Positions 23,300-35,297 of a stretch of DNA of 64,000 bases are shown here, piece by piece. The DNA lies in assembly GCA_038025085.1 (NCBI GenBank), contig CM076144.1, positions 34,067,501-34,131,500 of the forward strand, given 5' to 3'. This stretch comes from Tetragonia tetragonoides. Its lineage: Eukaryota > Streptophyta > Magnoliopsida > Caryophyllales > Aizoaceae. Each line of letters begins with the position of its first letter. The stretch's first letter is position 1. The notes below the pieces were generated by a model. That model was given only the letters and a program-made list of their open reading frames with translations. It was not told the DNA's origin and made no database searches. The translations under genes and the position numbers were made by a program.

Positions 23300-24032
23300 C
23301 CAAATTGCTAATGCCCAAATCAAATCATTAACAATAAACTTAGCAACAAACCAAATCTCGTTCCAATTCGCAAACTGAAATTGAACAACATAACCTCAAA
23401 ACTAGGGTTCAAAAGATCCAATATCAATCAGAAACCCTATGTAATTGAGCATCATTTAGAAGCTAGGGGTTTAATAAATCTCAACTATCTTTGTCCGTTT
23501 CAATTCACACCAAACATAGCTCACATCTCCAAAGTTGCAAACATAAATAACGAAATCACAAATTCAAAAAACAAAATACAGAAAATGAATTGAACAACCA
23601 CCGAACCAGAAAGAAAAGCAAAATTTGGAAAACAAATAAGACAAAAAATTAGGTCATGTAAAATCGACTATAGAGTATAGCGGTGGCTGAATCTCTGCAA
23701 AGGGAAAAACATACCTCAGAACACGAAGAATATGGCAAAGGTACTAATCAGCTCGTCAATGGCAGAGGAGAGAGAAGCAGAACTGGAAGAGAGAGAAGCA
23801 GAGTTGGAGGAGAGGGAAGCATGGAGAGAGAAGAGAGAGAAAGGCGTGTAGACTGAGTTTGAAAGGACTTGCAGGCCAAATTTAGATTAGCTTTATTTTA
23901 TTATTTGGGACGCGAAATGACAAGTTTGCCATTAATGAAACGTGAGATCTGAGCCATTCGTTCTTGAAATTCAGTGGCTCTGATTTGATCTCATGCTCTC
24001 ATTATAAAATTGCTCTCACCTGAATCCGACCC
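23300..24032. other. Right arm of element B, non-coding
   Basis: AT-rich DNA is followed by a GA-rich block (23755-23850, GAGAGAAGCAGA repeats) and the terminal repeat. The frame at 23381-23593 has no recognisable domain. The CT-rich segment on the opposite arm (16880-16990) is the approximate mirror of the GA block. Confidence 0.4.
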
Positions 24033-24069
24033 TATATATTTATATATATATATATATTTTAATAAAAAA

Positions 24070-24256
24070 TATTTATATGGGTGATGGATGGATTCGTGAG
24101 TGGATTCGCGGGTGAAAAATGATCACCCGAATCCCACCCGATCCATCCGTCGATCCACCCATCACCCGCCCATCACCCATTTATTCGGGTTTTTATCCAT
24201 TTATTTGGGTCGGGTGAAACGGGTATCCGTGGATGCAGGTGATATTGCCATCCCTA
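24070..24256. mobile_element. hAT-like element remnant (right end)
   Basis: A block of GGGTGATGGATGG / CACCCGATCCATCC-type repeats ends in GATATTGCCATCCCTA. The inverted form TAGGGATGGCAAT is the familiar end of many plant hAT-type non-autonomous elements. The left end is not visible; the sequence emerges from the AT-rich boundary of element B. I infer a truncated copy. Confidence 0.45.
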
Positions 24257-24835
24257 CTTGTCACTGATTTGCACTGATTCCGTAAGTTCCTTCCACTAAG
24301 GCTATGTTTGATTCACCTTAATTTTAATTAAATTCAGTTCAGTTCAGTCCAGTTCAGTTAAGTTTAGTTCATGTGTAGCTTTATGACTCATATAACTTTT
24401 TATTACGAACTAATTTCATGATGATAATTATGTCATCGTAAATATGTGTAGCTTTATAACTCATATAACTTTTTATTACGAAATAATTTCATGATGATAA
24501 TTATGTCATCGGAAAGATGTCAAAGCATACTTTCAAATGAGTCCAATATTGACTATGTTTGAACGAATTTTAAATGGTTAACGGTTAAGTTTAAAAAATC
24601 AATTCAGTTCAGTTCAGATCAGTTTTATCCAGGTAAATCAAACGGAGCCTAATTCTCACTGATTCAGTAAGATCCTACCATTCCGTGAGTAAGAATGTGG
24701 GTCCTTGCACTGATTTCCACTGACTAAGTCACGTCGTGCTACTGATTCTCACTAATTCAATAAAGTATTGCCACTGATTTTCACTGATTGAGTAAAATCT
24801 TACCACTAATTTCCATTAATTGGATAAGGTCCAAT
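24257..24835. repeat. CACTGATT minisatellite, interrupted by a MITE
   Basis: Irregular units of the form CACTGATTTNCACTGATTNAGTAAG, about 35-55 bp each, occur at 24260-24299 and again at 24652-24835. The MITE at 24300-24649 was inserted in the middle. There is no coding content. Confidence 0.7.
24300..24649 (+). mobile_element. Tourist-like (PIF/Harbinger) MITE
   Basis: The ends are GGCTATGTTTGATTCACCT and, inverted, GGCTCCGTTTGATTTACCTG, with TTCAG repeats just inside both. A TAA target duplication flanks it (24297-24299 and 24650-24652), as expected for PIF/Harbinger. It contains an internal tandem duplication of about 70 bp (24371-24515, core TCATGATGATAATTATGTCA). A second, truncated copy lies in the P450 gene at 53361-53620. 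Confidence 0.85.
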
Positions 24836-25497
24836 AAATAAAAAAAAAACACACTCACATTACAAGTCAAAACATTCCACAACTTTGAAATAGTTTTAAA
24901 AATTGGATCACGGAAGATAGAAACTATTCACTCTTAAGTATCCTGACCCTTATCACTTTTGTTACGAAGAAAGATCGTAAAGATTAGGTTAAAGATTATC
25001 ACTCTATCAACTTGGTCACCAATGTCTAACAGGTTGTCATTGTTTCCTCATGTAGATCGATGGAAATGCTTCTAAAACGTTAGAGAGAAAATAAATTAAT
25101 CAAAGCACCACACATAAGTAAAGTCTATTTTACCTATTTTCAAAAGTAAATACAAATTGGAGATCACGAACTCATGATAAATCTCTCCCCCTTGACAATA
25201 TGAATCGCTGTGTTCGCCACCTTTCTAATGTTCGATATTTTCATATTCCAATTCTAATTAAAATTGATGCCCCACAACGGCCACAAGGGCTTTGATTAAT
25301 TCTTCTTACCTTTTCAAGCTCGAATCTACCGAGATGTAGTGCCAAAAATAATAATCACCAAAACTCCATATAAATACAATATAGTTATTGGCAGTTCATT
25401 CCTAAATTCATTGTCATTTCTACATAATCATTCTCTGCCAACAAAAATGAGTAAATGATCATCACAAGTCAAGCATGTCCACCCCTAGCCAATCGAA
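24836..25497. other. Intergenic, nothing recognised
   Basis: AT-rich sequence with no open frame, repeat or RNA gene that I can support. Confidence 0.4.
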
Positions 25498-27112
25498 ATT
25501 TGTGACAAAGATGGAATTTCTCGGGGGACTGAGGTCCTATAGAGTCACGACGTATCCCCCAGAAAAATTTAGGCAAAAATGATAATTGTACCCCGAAAAG
25601 CTAAAAATCAAAGGCTATAATCCTTATTTTTTGGGATTTTGGGAGGTTTCGGAATAAAAGCGGATATTTTCGCACCACATCGCATCGGGTATATGCGAGG
25701 CCCCCGTGGTCAGTTATCGGCTTCCTGCAAAACTTAGACGGGTGTTTTATAGGACACTAATCTAATGCCCAAATCATCGAAAGTATAGGTGAAATCGTAG
25801 TTAAGTGACCCAAATGACCTTTTAGGAGCACCAAGTGTCATGTAGGGTCACGATAGACCTCTCGTACAAGTTTGGACAAAAATGACAGCCGGACCCCAGG
25901 ATGCCAAAAACTAAAGGCTATAATCCACGCTTTTTGGGGTTCCAGGGGTTCTGGAATAAATGTGGATATTTTTGCAGCACATCGTATAGGAAATCCCTAG
26001 GGGTCAGGGGACATGTGAGGCCCCTATGGTTGGTTATCAGGTCCCTCGTAGGCTTGGACGAGCGTTTTACAAGACACTAATCAAACCTGAATCACCAAAA
26101 TCATGGGTGAAATCAGAATTCAGGGACACGAATGACCTTCATGTGGCACCAAGGGTCCTCTAGGGTCACGATAGACTCCCCTGATAAGTTTGGGCAAAAA
26201 TGACACCGGAACCCCGGGATGCCAAAAATCGAAGGTTATAATCCACGTTTTTTGGGGTTCCAAAAAGTCCTGGAACGAAGGTGAATATTTTCGTATCACA
26301 TCATAAGGGACATCCCTAGTGGACATGGGAGGCCAGTGGGGTTGGTTATCGGGTCCCTGATAAGCTTGGACGAGTGTTTTACGGGATACTAATTTAATGC
26401 ACGAAACACCGAAAGAATTGGTAAAATCGTAGTTTGGAAAATCGAATGACCTTCTTGGGGCACTGAGGCCCTGATGAGGTCCTTTATTTAAGGTCACGAT
26501 AGACTCCCTCCCCGGAGACTTTTGGGTAAAGATGACAACTGGACATCTCTTTGGGTTATAATCAGAAGTTATAATCTACGTTTTCTTTGGGTTCCAGCAG
26601 GCCGAGGAACCAAGGTGGATATTTTTGCGGCACATCGTACAGGACATCTCTAGTGGACATGAGAGGCCCCTCGGGTCGGTTATGTGGTCTCTGGTAGGCT
26701 TGCACGAGTGTTTTACTGAACACTAATCTAAGGGTCGAAACATCGAAAACATGCGTGAGATCGAAGTTACGGGACACAGATGACATTCTCGGGGCACCAA
26801 TGGTGCTTTAGGGGCTTTAAGGTTACGATATACCCCATGGAGAAGTTTAGGCAAAAATGACAATCAACTGAACCAAGCCCCAGGATGCCAAAAACTAAAG
26901 GCTATAATCCACGCTTTTTGGGGTTTCGAGAGACCCTAAGAACAAAGGTGAATATTTTCGCACCACATCGCACGGGAAATCCTAGGAAACATGGGATGCC
27001 TTCAAGGTCGATTATCGGGTCTCTGATAGTCACAAACAATAATTTACAAGACACCAATATAAAGTTTGAAACATCGAAAATATAGGTGAAATCGAAGTTC
27101 GCAGACCCAAAT
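25498..27112. repeat. Satellite-like tandem repeat, about five units of 304-334 bp
   Basis: Units begin near 25511, 25815, 26132, 26446 and 26780. Each contains a GGCAAAAATGACA segment, CCAAAAACTAAAGGCTATAA, a run like CGCTTTTTGGGGTT, then ATATTTTCGCACCACATCGC, and ends with ACACTAAT...GTGAAATCG. Copies are roughly 70-80% alike by eye. Minus-strand frames at 26120-26497 and 26562-26786 span unit boundaries and have similar residues (TLVQAYQGPDNQP / TLVQAYQRPHNRP), because the repeat is open in that frame. I do not consider it a gene. Confidence 0.85.
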
Positions 27113-27236
27113 AATATAATTATTACCTCAAATGTTTCAAAAAAAGAGAGTTTAGCGTTTTTGCTCGACTATATTAGTAGGTAGCCCTAAAGTCCCTTTC
27201 TCATTTGGGGTTGCCTACTTGCCTTTGACTCTCTTA

Positions 27237-27541
27237 GGGTATGTATTTCTAGACTTGATTTTGGTAAGTTCCAATTTTATTCAATTTTTTTCATTTTGTT
27301 TCATTTTTTTTCATTTTTCAGTTAAAAGTTTCAATTTTCTCCAATTTGTTCTAGTTTATTCCATTTTGTTTCAGTTTTCTCCAGTTTGTTCCAGGGTTTT
27401 CTAATTTAATATTTTGACATAATAAATATAGTAATTAACTAATTAAGTATGATTTATCTAAATATTAATAATCACTTTTGAAAAATTTTCATTTTTATTT
27501 GCTACTTCATACGTCTCAAATTGATGTACCCGTTAAAACAC

Positions 27542-27626
<85 letters not shown>

Positions 27627-28053
27627 TTAATAATAATAATTAATTTTAATTTTAATTTTAATTTTAATAATTAATAAAAATAATTAATAATTAATATTAT
27701 TATTAATATTAATATTATTTTTTTATTTATTAATGTTATTATTATTAATAATATTGTTATTGTTAATGTTGTCATTATTATTAATATTATTATTAATTTT
27801 TATTATTTTTATTCTTGTTATTATTATTGTATTTATTAATAATTATAATAATTATTAGTAATAAGAAAATACTCAAAAAATACAAAATTTTCAATTTTTC
27901 CCTAGTGTCTCCCAATTTTCACCAGTTTGATCCAGTTTTACCCAATTTCTCCCAGTTTTCACCAGTTTCTCTCAATTATCAGTTAGACTTTCCAGTTTTT
28001 ACCACATTTTCCCAGTTACCGGTCACCAGTTAACAGTTGAAAAGAACGAGCCT
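27237..28053. mobile_element. Tourist-like element with internal (AAT)n expansion
   Basis: The left end GGGTATGTATTTCTAGACTT and the inverted right end GGCTCGTTCTTTTCAACTG are loose inverted repeats. TTA lies on both sides (27234-27236 and 28054-28056). CAGTTTTCTCCAGTTT-type repeats lie inside each end. The centre is (AAT)n at 27542-27626, followed by a long A/T-only stretch to 27870. The ends are diverged, so this is a probable and not a certain call. Confidence 0.55.
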
Positions 28054-28241
28054 TTAGTACAAGACATAGGATCTTGAACCAACTTAGACTAAAAAATTCC
28101 AAAGTTAGACTAGACCGAACTGGACTTTATAATGATGGATTAAATTTCTAAACAAATCCCGTGGCGGTCCGGACCAATTTTCCAGTCCACACATATTCTT
28201 GAACACCTTTGTGGTTTCTTATGGGTATGAGTTTACAATAT

Positions 28242-28369
28242 CTTGTGTGGACTTAGTTCACGGTGGACCAAAGATCAAAACTTTTTAAAAAAAAACTCCT
28301 GTATCCTTAAAAGATTTGAATTATATTCTTGATTCACTCTTTGGTCCACGGTAGACTAAGTCCACACAA
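28242..28369. mobile_element. 128-bp fold-back MITE
   Basis: The arm CTTGTGTGGACTTAGTTCAC is complementary to TCCACGGTAGACTAAGTCCACAC at the other end, and TTTGGTCCACG pairs with CGGTGGACCAAAG. The element is nearly all hairpin with a short A-rich loop. A diverged sibling lies at 28676-28821. A duplicated block with ATTAGGCCATCACACT (28409 and 28470) lies between the two. Confidence 0.7.
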
Positions 28370-28675
28370 AACGAGCTGGTATGAATTAACTAGTTTAAGT
28401 ACCTAAAATTAGGCCATCACACTACGGGCCAAAGTAAACAAACTAGCTAAGTACCTAACATTTGTTTATTAGGCCATCACACTGTGGCCCGAAATAGACA
28501 AACCAATTCAAACCACAAAAAGCCCACACAAAATGGGCAACAATCCTTGCTCCGCCATACAATTTAGTTTTCTTATCAAAGTCCACTCAATCACCCACCT
28601 TTCCAAAAATGGGACTCATCTGTTTTAGTTGAGCACGGTCCTTAAAATTTAAAAGGAAAAAACTACATAGCATGT

Positions 28676-28821
28676 CTTGTGTTGACTTAATTCACGGTAG
28701 AACAAGGTATAATAGTGCAAGTATTTTTTTTGGTGTAAGAATAGTGCAAGTATTTTGGAACATGTAGCACATTTTTCAAAAGAGTTAGTTTTTTGTTCCG
28801 CCATGGACTAAGTCCACACAA
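28676..28821. mobile_element. Second copy of the fold-back MITE
   Basis: Its ends CTTGTGTTGACTTAATTCAC and TGGACTAAGTCCACACAA match those of the element at 28242-28369, with some divergence. It ends 16 bp before the LTR retroelement that starts at 28838. Confidence 0.6.
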
Positions 28822-28837
28822 ATTTTTATGAAAGCGG

Positions 28838-29302
28838 TAGGAAATATTGGTATTGATCAATAATAAAATATTAAATAAGAAAATAATAGATGACTTATCA
28901 AAAAATCGTTGTGTCGTGGTATGAGAGCCACTGCCTTGAAAGCGATTTTCGGCACGACTTTGGTGCAAATCGTCTCCGCCGGCCGCTCCCCAAGGTTAAC
29001 ACAACAACCCCCAAACAAGTACACTCATGGTTGGAGGTTTGGAACTTACACAAATACAATTGTCAGGAAACTAATCACACAATGGAGATATGAGAAGAAG
29101 TGTCTCGGTTCACATTTCTCTCTACCTCATACTTTAGTTGGAGATGAACACCCTATATATAAGTGGAAAACGTAACTGCCCACCACCCACTAAAGTAGCT
29201 TTAATGGGTTTATTAGTGGCACATTAAGGGGTATGAATTACCCACAATAAATCAAAAGCGGTTACATATTCCCCCATTAACTTTGGTGCCATTATTCCAA
29301 CA
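28838..29302 (-). repeat. LTR (3' copy)
   Basis: Left direct repeat of the LARD-like element. It ends in CCATTATTCCAACA on the plus strand, matching 32227-32695. Minus-strand TATA-like sequence is at 29165-29148. Open frames in it (28890-29093 and 28909-29175) recur in the other copy and are LTR sequence, not genes. Confidence 0.72.
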
Positions 29303-32226
29303 ATCCCCCACAAATGGCAACAAAGGCCAAGTGACTTAATTTCTTGACAAAGGAAAAGGTAGAACACTTAACTACCAATGTCCGAAGGGTTGAATTGATA
29401 CGTAGTAAAGTGAGCGATTGACCTAATAATTCAAAGAGTGGAGTACTCTTGAACTCAATGAATTAAATGTGGTTAATCGAGACCCCCACAACACATATTA
29501 TACCTTAATTTTGTGCAAATTCCGTGATAAAAAAATATAAACGCAATTATCTAGGCCATGCGCACACCTTGGGTCTCATGAGTGCTCTAGAAAGATAGCC
29601 CAAAATCTTTCATAAAAGGCGGCCAAACCTTCACACTCACGTAGGTGATTTCATCACATCCATCATAACCAAGTCTACCCAACTCACATATGGGTTTGAC
29701 CAATAAACAACTGGACTAAGAAACCATTAAGAGAAAATGATACTCAACCTCTCATATACCAACGGTGAATCCATCAAGTCCGTCTCAATTAGGACCACCA
29801 AAAAAAAATAGGGATATGGAATCATTAAGAGCTAGGAGCTCAACCTCACATCAAGCGGTGAATCCATCAAATCCGTCTCATAAGGACCACCATATAAAGG
29901 CTACGGATTCATTAAGAGCATGTGCTCAACCTCATAATAGCACCAAGAACGCCATAGGGATGGAAAAAGATGGTGCACATTGAGTAATCTCATGGCTTCG
30001 TTTGACCACATTGAACCAATGAAAGTTGGGTATCCACCATGATTTTCTCAATCTAAGGGCTTTAAGCCTCATCCCCCTCGACAGTTCAATAACAAAGATT
30101 AAACCAATTTCTTCATAATTTATATTGTTACTTGCCCCGACTTTGTCTATTGCAAATGCGTCATCTCTTGTCATTATTACACACTGATTTTGACAAATCA
30201 CAATTAAAAGAAATTGATACACTTAACTTTCCTCAATGTATTTCATCATCTCTTTCAACCAAAAAACTTCTTGACCTGCCAACTCAAGAGTAGTAAAATG
30301 ATATGCCATAATAACATGCTATACAGATCAGGTTCTAGAGACAACACCTCCAACAAGGGCAAAATATATATTTACTTGTACAACAAAATATATTTTTAAC
30401 TTTGTCACATAATTTACACCAAAAATCTATCAAACACGGTAATGAGGTCTATCAAAGTACAAACACAAGTTAATAGTATATTTTTCAATAACTCTAGCAT
30501 ACGCAAAATATAGAATATTTAGAACCTTTGTTGTTCTTATGTGATATGCTATCATGAGTTCTCGCAATTAATACATAAAAAAAATATTGACCTTTTTCAA
30601 TAGTATCTCCACATACAAAGAAAGAACATCGATCATTTTCCCATCAAATTAAACACCTACCATGCATGTTCTATATCTTTAATACCATATTCATGCATGG
30701 TTTATTATTAACCACCATAAGTATACTCATTGCCAATATTAGCTTATCTTCTCCGTAAGACATATAAGCTACTATATATCAGTATAACAAATGATTTTAT
30801 TCAAATCATCATTTTCATACGCAAGATATCTCTAAAATTATATGTATTATGTACGAGCATAAAAGATATATACATAAACATTCAAATATCTTAGGTCCCA
30901 AAAAACCCATAAAAATTTCGGTAAAATAAATTTAATTAGTTACCCCCACATTCTCAAAGAATCGAGTTCGATCAATATATTGAGAACAGCAATATGTATA
31001 ACATGTAGATAGTGAATACAAAACTTCCCCCACATATGCTCAATATACATACCAGAAATCATATACTTTCTCACCAAATAATTTGCAATTTATATAGGAA
31101 TATAAGATAATATTAAATATCATAACGCAAATGATAATATCAAAGAACTGAATGGTGTCAAATTTGTAGCATGTGAACTACAAAGAACATCCACTTATTT
31201 ACACAATGTTCCTAAATAATTTTTAGAAATTATTAATACAACTCACAGAAACCCGTAACGATTTTCAGATCAAGAGAACAACATTTAATCGCAATAAATG
31301 AGGCTTAATAAATACTCTTAGATAGTAAAAGGTTGAAAAGTCACACAAGAATACAACACCAGTGTCCCAGAAGCTATCTAAGTAGCAAGTTTAAAAATAT
31401 CCATGGCCAGCATTCTGGTTTTTCCTTACCATACCACATTCTACATACTAGATATTCATATGGCCTCTTAAAATTGTAATATAAGGTAGGTATAACTCAC
31501 AATAATGGCATGAGTTCCCAGTGATCATACTATCATAGCAATGTCTCAATTTTATAATTTTAAAAACTGCAATTGTATTCGTCTTATACGCTAATCATTA
31601 TATATCACAATAAAACTTCCTACCATTACACATATACACCTCTAGTCCATAATTCCATACTCGTAAAATAATAAGAACTTATGGCCTGAGTTTCGGCATA
31701 GTCAAAATCACAAAGAATCATAAAAATCAAAAACCAATATTCTTGTATTAATCTCATTTAAGGACAAAGTCCCATAGGCCAACTACTAATAATTAATTAG
31801 ATTCATTCGGTGAATGAATCAAACATATGAGCCTACTGTAGTGATTAAGGCAAATAATGGTTCCACTTTCACCTATTTAACTTTTAAGGTGGTAGATAAA
31901 CCCCTATAAAATGACATATAAACACTAGCGCCGTAATATGTAAACTGATCAATTAGTATGTAGCCACCAATTACAAGAACTGGATAGTGAAAGAGTATAA
32001 TAAATCACAAAGATTTTGAGATTACTGATTCCAAATGATAAAACTTGGCAGGGACTTGCAACAAATCACATAGCTATCAAATATAACTATCTATCATTCT
32101 ACCAAGGCACACAAACTCATACATGTTGAATATGATTCCACCACTCAAGAAGACCGCTACTTAAATTCGCAAGGGGTCTAATATTCAACAATTAATCAAT
32201 ACCAAAATAAAATCGCTTTCAAATTA
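29303..32226 (-). other. Interior of the LARD-like element
   Basis: About 2.9 kb without gag or pol motifs. A short repeat of GTGAATCCATCA...CCGTCTCA...GGACCACC occurs twice (near 29765 and 29865). The minus-strand frame 29932-30222 has no recognisable domain. The rest is AT-rich DNA with nothing I can support. Confidence 0.5.
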
Positions 32227-32695
32227 TAGGAAATATAGGTATTGATCAATAATAAAATATTAAATAAGGAAAGAATAGATGACTTATCAAAAAATCGTTG
32301 CGACGTGGTATATATGAGGGTCACTGCCTTGAAAGCGATTTTCGGCATGACTTTGGTGCAAATCGTCTCCGTCGGTCGCTCCCCAAGGATAACACAACAA
32401 CCCCCAAACAATTGCACTCATGATTGGAGGTTTGGAACTTACACAAATACAATTGTCCGGAAACTAATCACACAATGGGGATATGAGGAGAAGTGTCTCG
32501 GTTCACATTTCTCTCTACCTCATACTTTAGTTGGAGATGAACACCCTGTATATAAGTGGAAAACGTAACCGCCCACCACCCATTAAAGTAGCTTTAATGG
32601 GTTTATTAGTGACACATCATGGGGTATGAATTACCCACAATAAATCAGAAGCGGTTACATATTCCCCCAATAACTTTGGTGCCATTATTCCAACA
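32227..32695 (-). repeat. LTR (5' copy)
   Basis: Right direct repeat of the LARD-like element. It is the copy that would drive transcription leftwards on the minus strand. Its TATA-like block differs slightly from the other copy (32557-32541). Confidence 0.7.
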
Positions 32696-32835
32696 AAAAC
32701 TACAAAGTACAACTTCGTTGTTCATCATCCAATAATCCAATTTACAACATCCGTAACAAAAGTTTTGCGAAGTGATCTTATCAAGTTAATAATCACTCTT
32801 TCCAAATTCAAAAATTTATTTAAGATAGTGTTACT

Positions 32836-33081
32836 GTAACTTTTGGTAGGACGATAATCCTTTTTTAGTGGAACAAGTGTCACGGTTCGGGCTCATAATA
32901 AGTGACCATATAATTCTAAATAGTGATCCTATTTTTTTGTGAGTTGTTCTCACACAAAACTTTTCTTCAACCAACTCACAGAAAAAAAGGGGTCACTATT
33001 TAGAAATGTATGGATCACTTATTATAAGCCATGACCCTTTTTTAAATAAAAAGTGACAATTATCTTACTAAAAGTTAAGAG
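32836..33081. mobile_element. 246-bp fold-back MITE
   Basis: The ends AACTTTTGGTAGGACGATAA and, inverted, AACTTTTAGTAAGATAATTG pair. A second inner pair is ATAATAAGTGACCATATA...ATTCTAAATAGTGATCC against its complement at 32995-33040. No coding content. Confidence 0.65.
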
Positions 33082-33344
33082 TATAATAAAACTCTCTTAA
33101 ACAAGTTTTTGTGCTATTCGTATGCCCCAAACGGTCAAACCCCATTATCCCATATCTAGCTTAGATCTGAAATATCTCACTCTTCACCCACTCCACCGTA
33201 CCGCCTATTTTCCCCCATGATTTCAAATCAACGGCAGATGAGAGAGGTCAAATTTAACGGAGCAAGAGGAGATACAAAGTATAAGTGTATAAGTGATGGA
33301 CAATATAACACGACGTGGTGCAGTACGAACCATGATTGGATTAC

Positions 33345-33492
33345 ACTTAGTGTAATATACACAATCATGTCTTTGTGTCTATCTCTCTCCTCCACGCCTT
33401 GAGCCCCTGTGAATTTCATGGGGCTAGTATGGGTGTGGGGTAGAAAAGAGAGATAGACACAAAACTTATTTGTGTATATTACACCAAGTATA
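33345..33492. mobile_element. Fold-back MITE with TTGTGTCTATCTCTCTC arms
   Basis: The left arm ACACTTAGTGTAATATACAC plus TTTGTGTCTATCTCTCTC is mirrored on the right by GAGAGATAGACACAAA and GTATATTACACCAAGT. The inner arm motif also occurs in the fold-back at 50119-50270, so the two are probably related. Confidence 0.55.
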
Positions 33493-33528
33493 AGCCTAGC
33501 ATTATTCGGTGCAGTACAAGTACATGCA

Positions 33529-33606
33529 ATGGCGACCGAAGATGAAATGACTATGACTATGAGGTTGCAAGTTCATCATGGTGGGTTCACGAACTGTACG
33601 AGCTGA
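33529..33606 (+). pseudogene. Possible MULE transposase N-terminal scrap
   Basis: A short frame reads MATEDEMTMTMRLQVHHGGF before a stop at 33604-33606. The VHHGG motif is typical of the N-terminus of plant MuDR/MULE transposases. Nothing of the remaining transposase follows, so at most it is a remnant. The evidence is thin. Confidence 0.3.
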
Positions 33607-34216
33607 GGCGGATGTTGATTGTATTTGTAGGCAATTAGCCATTTACTATATGGTCTATGATGACGGCTTTCCATCAGATTTCTTGACAACAATTTCGTAA
33701 AGAGAATCAGCTGGACCACTAATTAGGCACTGGCGCACTGCGCATTGATCCAATAATGCCGATGCTGATTGACGGAGAGGTTATTGGCAAATTTGAGAGG
33801 ACGTATGTAGTGGTATTGCATTGGGGCCTCAGGGTAAAGTCTAATTTCCAATATTTCAATGCAACAACCATATAATTCAAGAAAAGAAAAACATATATAT
33901 GGACTTGTGGAGGCCGGCGATATTTTAGTTCGAATTATTGGTTGTGGACGTGGAGAGTATGAGGTGGGTTGTCCAACACTTAAAGAATGAATGGTTTTGA
34001 GCATATATATAAGTTAGTGAGTTACTCCATTTATTGAGTTTCGCGTTGGAGCCTCACTTATTTTATATGTGCTCACCATGTGTGTGTTTTTTTTCACAAA
34101 AGAACAATCGTCACTCAGGTTTGACATCAACATTTCCGGGTCGGGGAATAAATGTATCCGAAACATGCCAACCAATCATCCATGGTTGAAACTAAAAACA
34201 TAATCAACAATATCAT
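33607..34216. other. Intergenic, nothing recognised
   Basis: I see no gene, RNA or clear repeat. The minus-strand frame 33723-34004 (93 codons) has no family resemblance. Confidence 0.4.
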
Positions 34217-34225
34217 TAATAACTA

Positions 34226-35297
34226 GGAAAATTTGGCCAAAACCACCTTAAGTTCACACCAAATTGCCAATAACCATCTTAAAAGATAACTTTGGTTCAT
34301 AACAGCCTTATAAAATTAAAACGCCAATTGTGACCCCCCTTAATCACTATTTTGGCCAAATATTAGGTAAACTTGACCGATATACCCTCACAAGTGTGGC
34401 ACGTGACCCCCTTGTTGATTTTTTATCCACTCTCATTTCCTAATTACTCCCTCAACTCACCTTGCATTGACAATCACCTCCCTCATTTTCTTCTCTAGTA
34501 ATTAACATTTTATTTTCCATTTAAAGTGTGTAGCTCACTATCTCTCTTCTCTTTCTCTCAGTTATGTAGTCTATGCCACCCATATTTACTCTGACAAACT
34601 TTTTATCTCCATCACTTTCCCTTCCATTTTCTTCTTCTTCTTCTCTCTCTCTCTCTCTGGGGAAAAATTATGGACAAATTATATGGGGGAAATCAGGAAC
34701 AAATTATATGGTGTGTAAATAATACACCATACGCATATCAAAATAACCTTAATTTGAAGTATATGGAAAAATTAAACAAGTGGGGGTTAATTTTGTTAAA
34801 CAGAATTTCAGTACTACAAACCCTGATTTCTTAGAGGCAAACACAAATTGCGTAAAGAGATAGAGAAATGGGGTCGAAGGGGAACAAATTAGTAGTCGGG
34901 TTAAGAGAGAGAGAGAGAGGGTCTTTCTGATGGAGCTTAATGAATAACATACACGCCAGAGGTGAATTCTAGAAAAAGAGAGTACTGAGTAGAGTGAGCA
35001 AGGATGAGGTGTTTTTAAATTAAATGACTTTTAGTTAGATTAAATTAATTAGTTAGTGAAATGTGAGGGAGTAATTAGGAGATGAAGGTGGGGTAGAAAG
35101 TTATTAAGTGGGTCACGTGCAATACTTGTGAGGTCATATCGGGCAAGTTTGTCTAAAATTTGGCCGGAATAGTAATTAAGGAGTGTCACGACAGGCGTTT
35201 TGGTTTTATTAGGGGGTATTGGACAAAAGTTATCTTTTAAGAAGGTTCTTACATTGGCAATCTGGTGTAAACTTAAGGGAGTTTTGGCCAAATTTCC
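34226..35297. mobile_element. Mutator-like (MULE) element, 1.07 kb
   Basis: A perfect 9-bp target duplication TAATAACTA lies at 34217-34225 and 35298-35306. The ends are GGAAAATTTGGCCAAAACCA and, inverted, GGAAATTTGGCCAAAACTCC. TIR similarity extends some 200 bp, including GGTCACGTGC / GGCACGTGACC and GGCCAAAT blocks. The core has a CT tract (34630-34658), a GA tract (34905-34919) and no transposase, so it is non-autonomous. The minus-strand frame 35049-35291 is TIR sequence. Confidence 0.9.

Larger units (their letters stand above)
15343..24032. mobile_element. Element B: 8.7-kb TIR element with motif arrays and captured host sequence
   Basis: The left end GGATTGGGTTCAAATGAGAG and the inverted right end GGGTCGGATTCAGGTGAGAG are terminal inverted repeats, with GATGAGAGCA or GCATGAGATCA about 40 bp in. 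Its left end faces element A's right end across a 6-bp TA-rich junction. Inside, in order: a nested MULE (15529-16862), a CT-rich leader-like stretch (16880-16990), three + oriented blocks of TGTACCTTTGRTAT motifs (17650-19825), a captured GLTSCR-domain exon (19821-20225), two inverted tRNA-like sequences, and motif blocks in reverse orientation (22262-23295). No transposase was found. The mirrored motif layout and gene capture resemble Pack-type DNA elements, but the superfamily is an inference. Confidence 0.5.
28838..32695 (-). mobile_element. Non-coding LTR retrotransposon (LARD-like)
   Basis: Long direct repeats (28838-29302 and 32227-32695, about 467 bp, well conserved) flank 2.9 kb of AT-rich DNA without any retroviral domain. 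On the minus strand each repeat starts TGTTGGAATAATGG and has a TATA-like CACTTATATATAGG inside. A purine run just outside the left copy, TTTGTGGGGGAT (29314-29303), fits a polypurine tract next to a 3' LTR, which sets the orientation. A plus-strand TGGTATGAGAGCC at 28916 resembles an initiator-tRNA primer site and could argue for the other orientation. No convincing 5-bp target duplication was seen and the 3' LTR end is uncertain. Confidence 0.65.

Noticed and set aside
26120..26497. 125-codon minus-strand frame
   Set aside because: It lies within the tandem satellite; related frames recur by repeat unit, so it is not an independent gene.
25498..27112. CRISPR-like array
   Set aside because: Unit length of 304-334 bp and gradual divergence across the whole unit fit a satellite, and the DNA is plant nuclear.
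28890..29175. Overlapping plus-strand frames with a copy at 32242-32568
   Set aside because: They repeat because they lie in the two LTRs of the LARD-like element.
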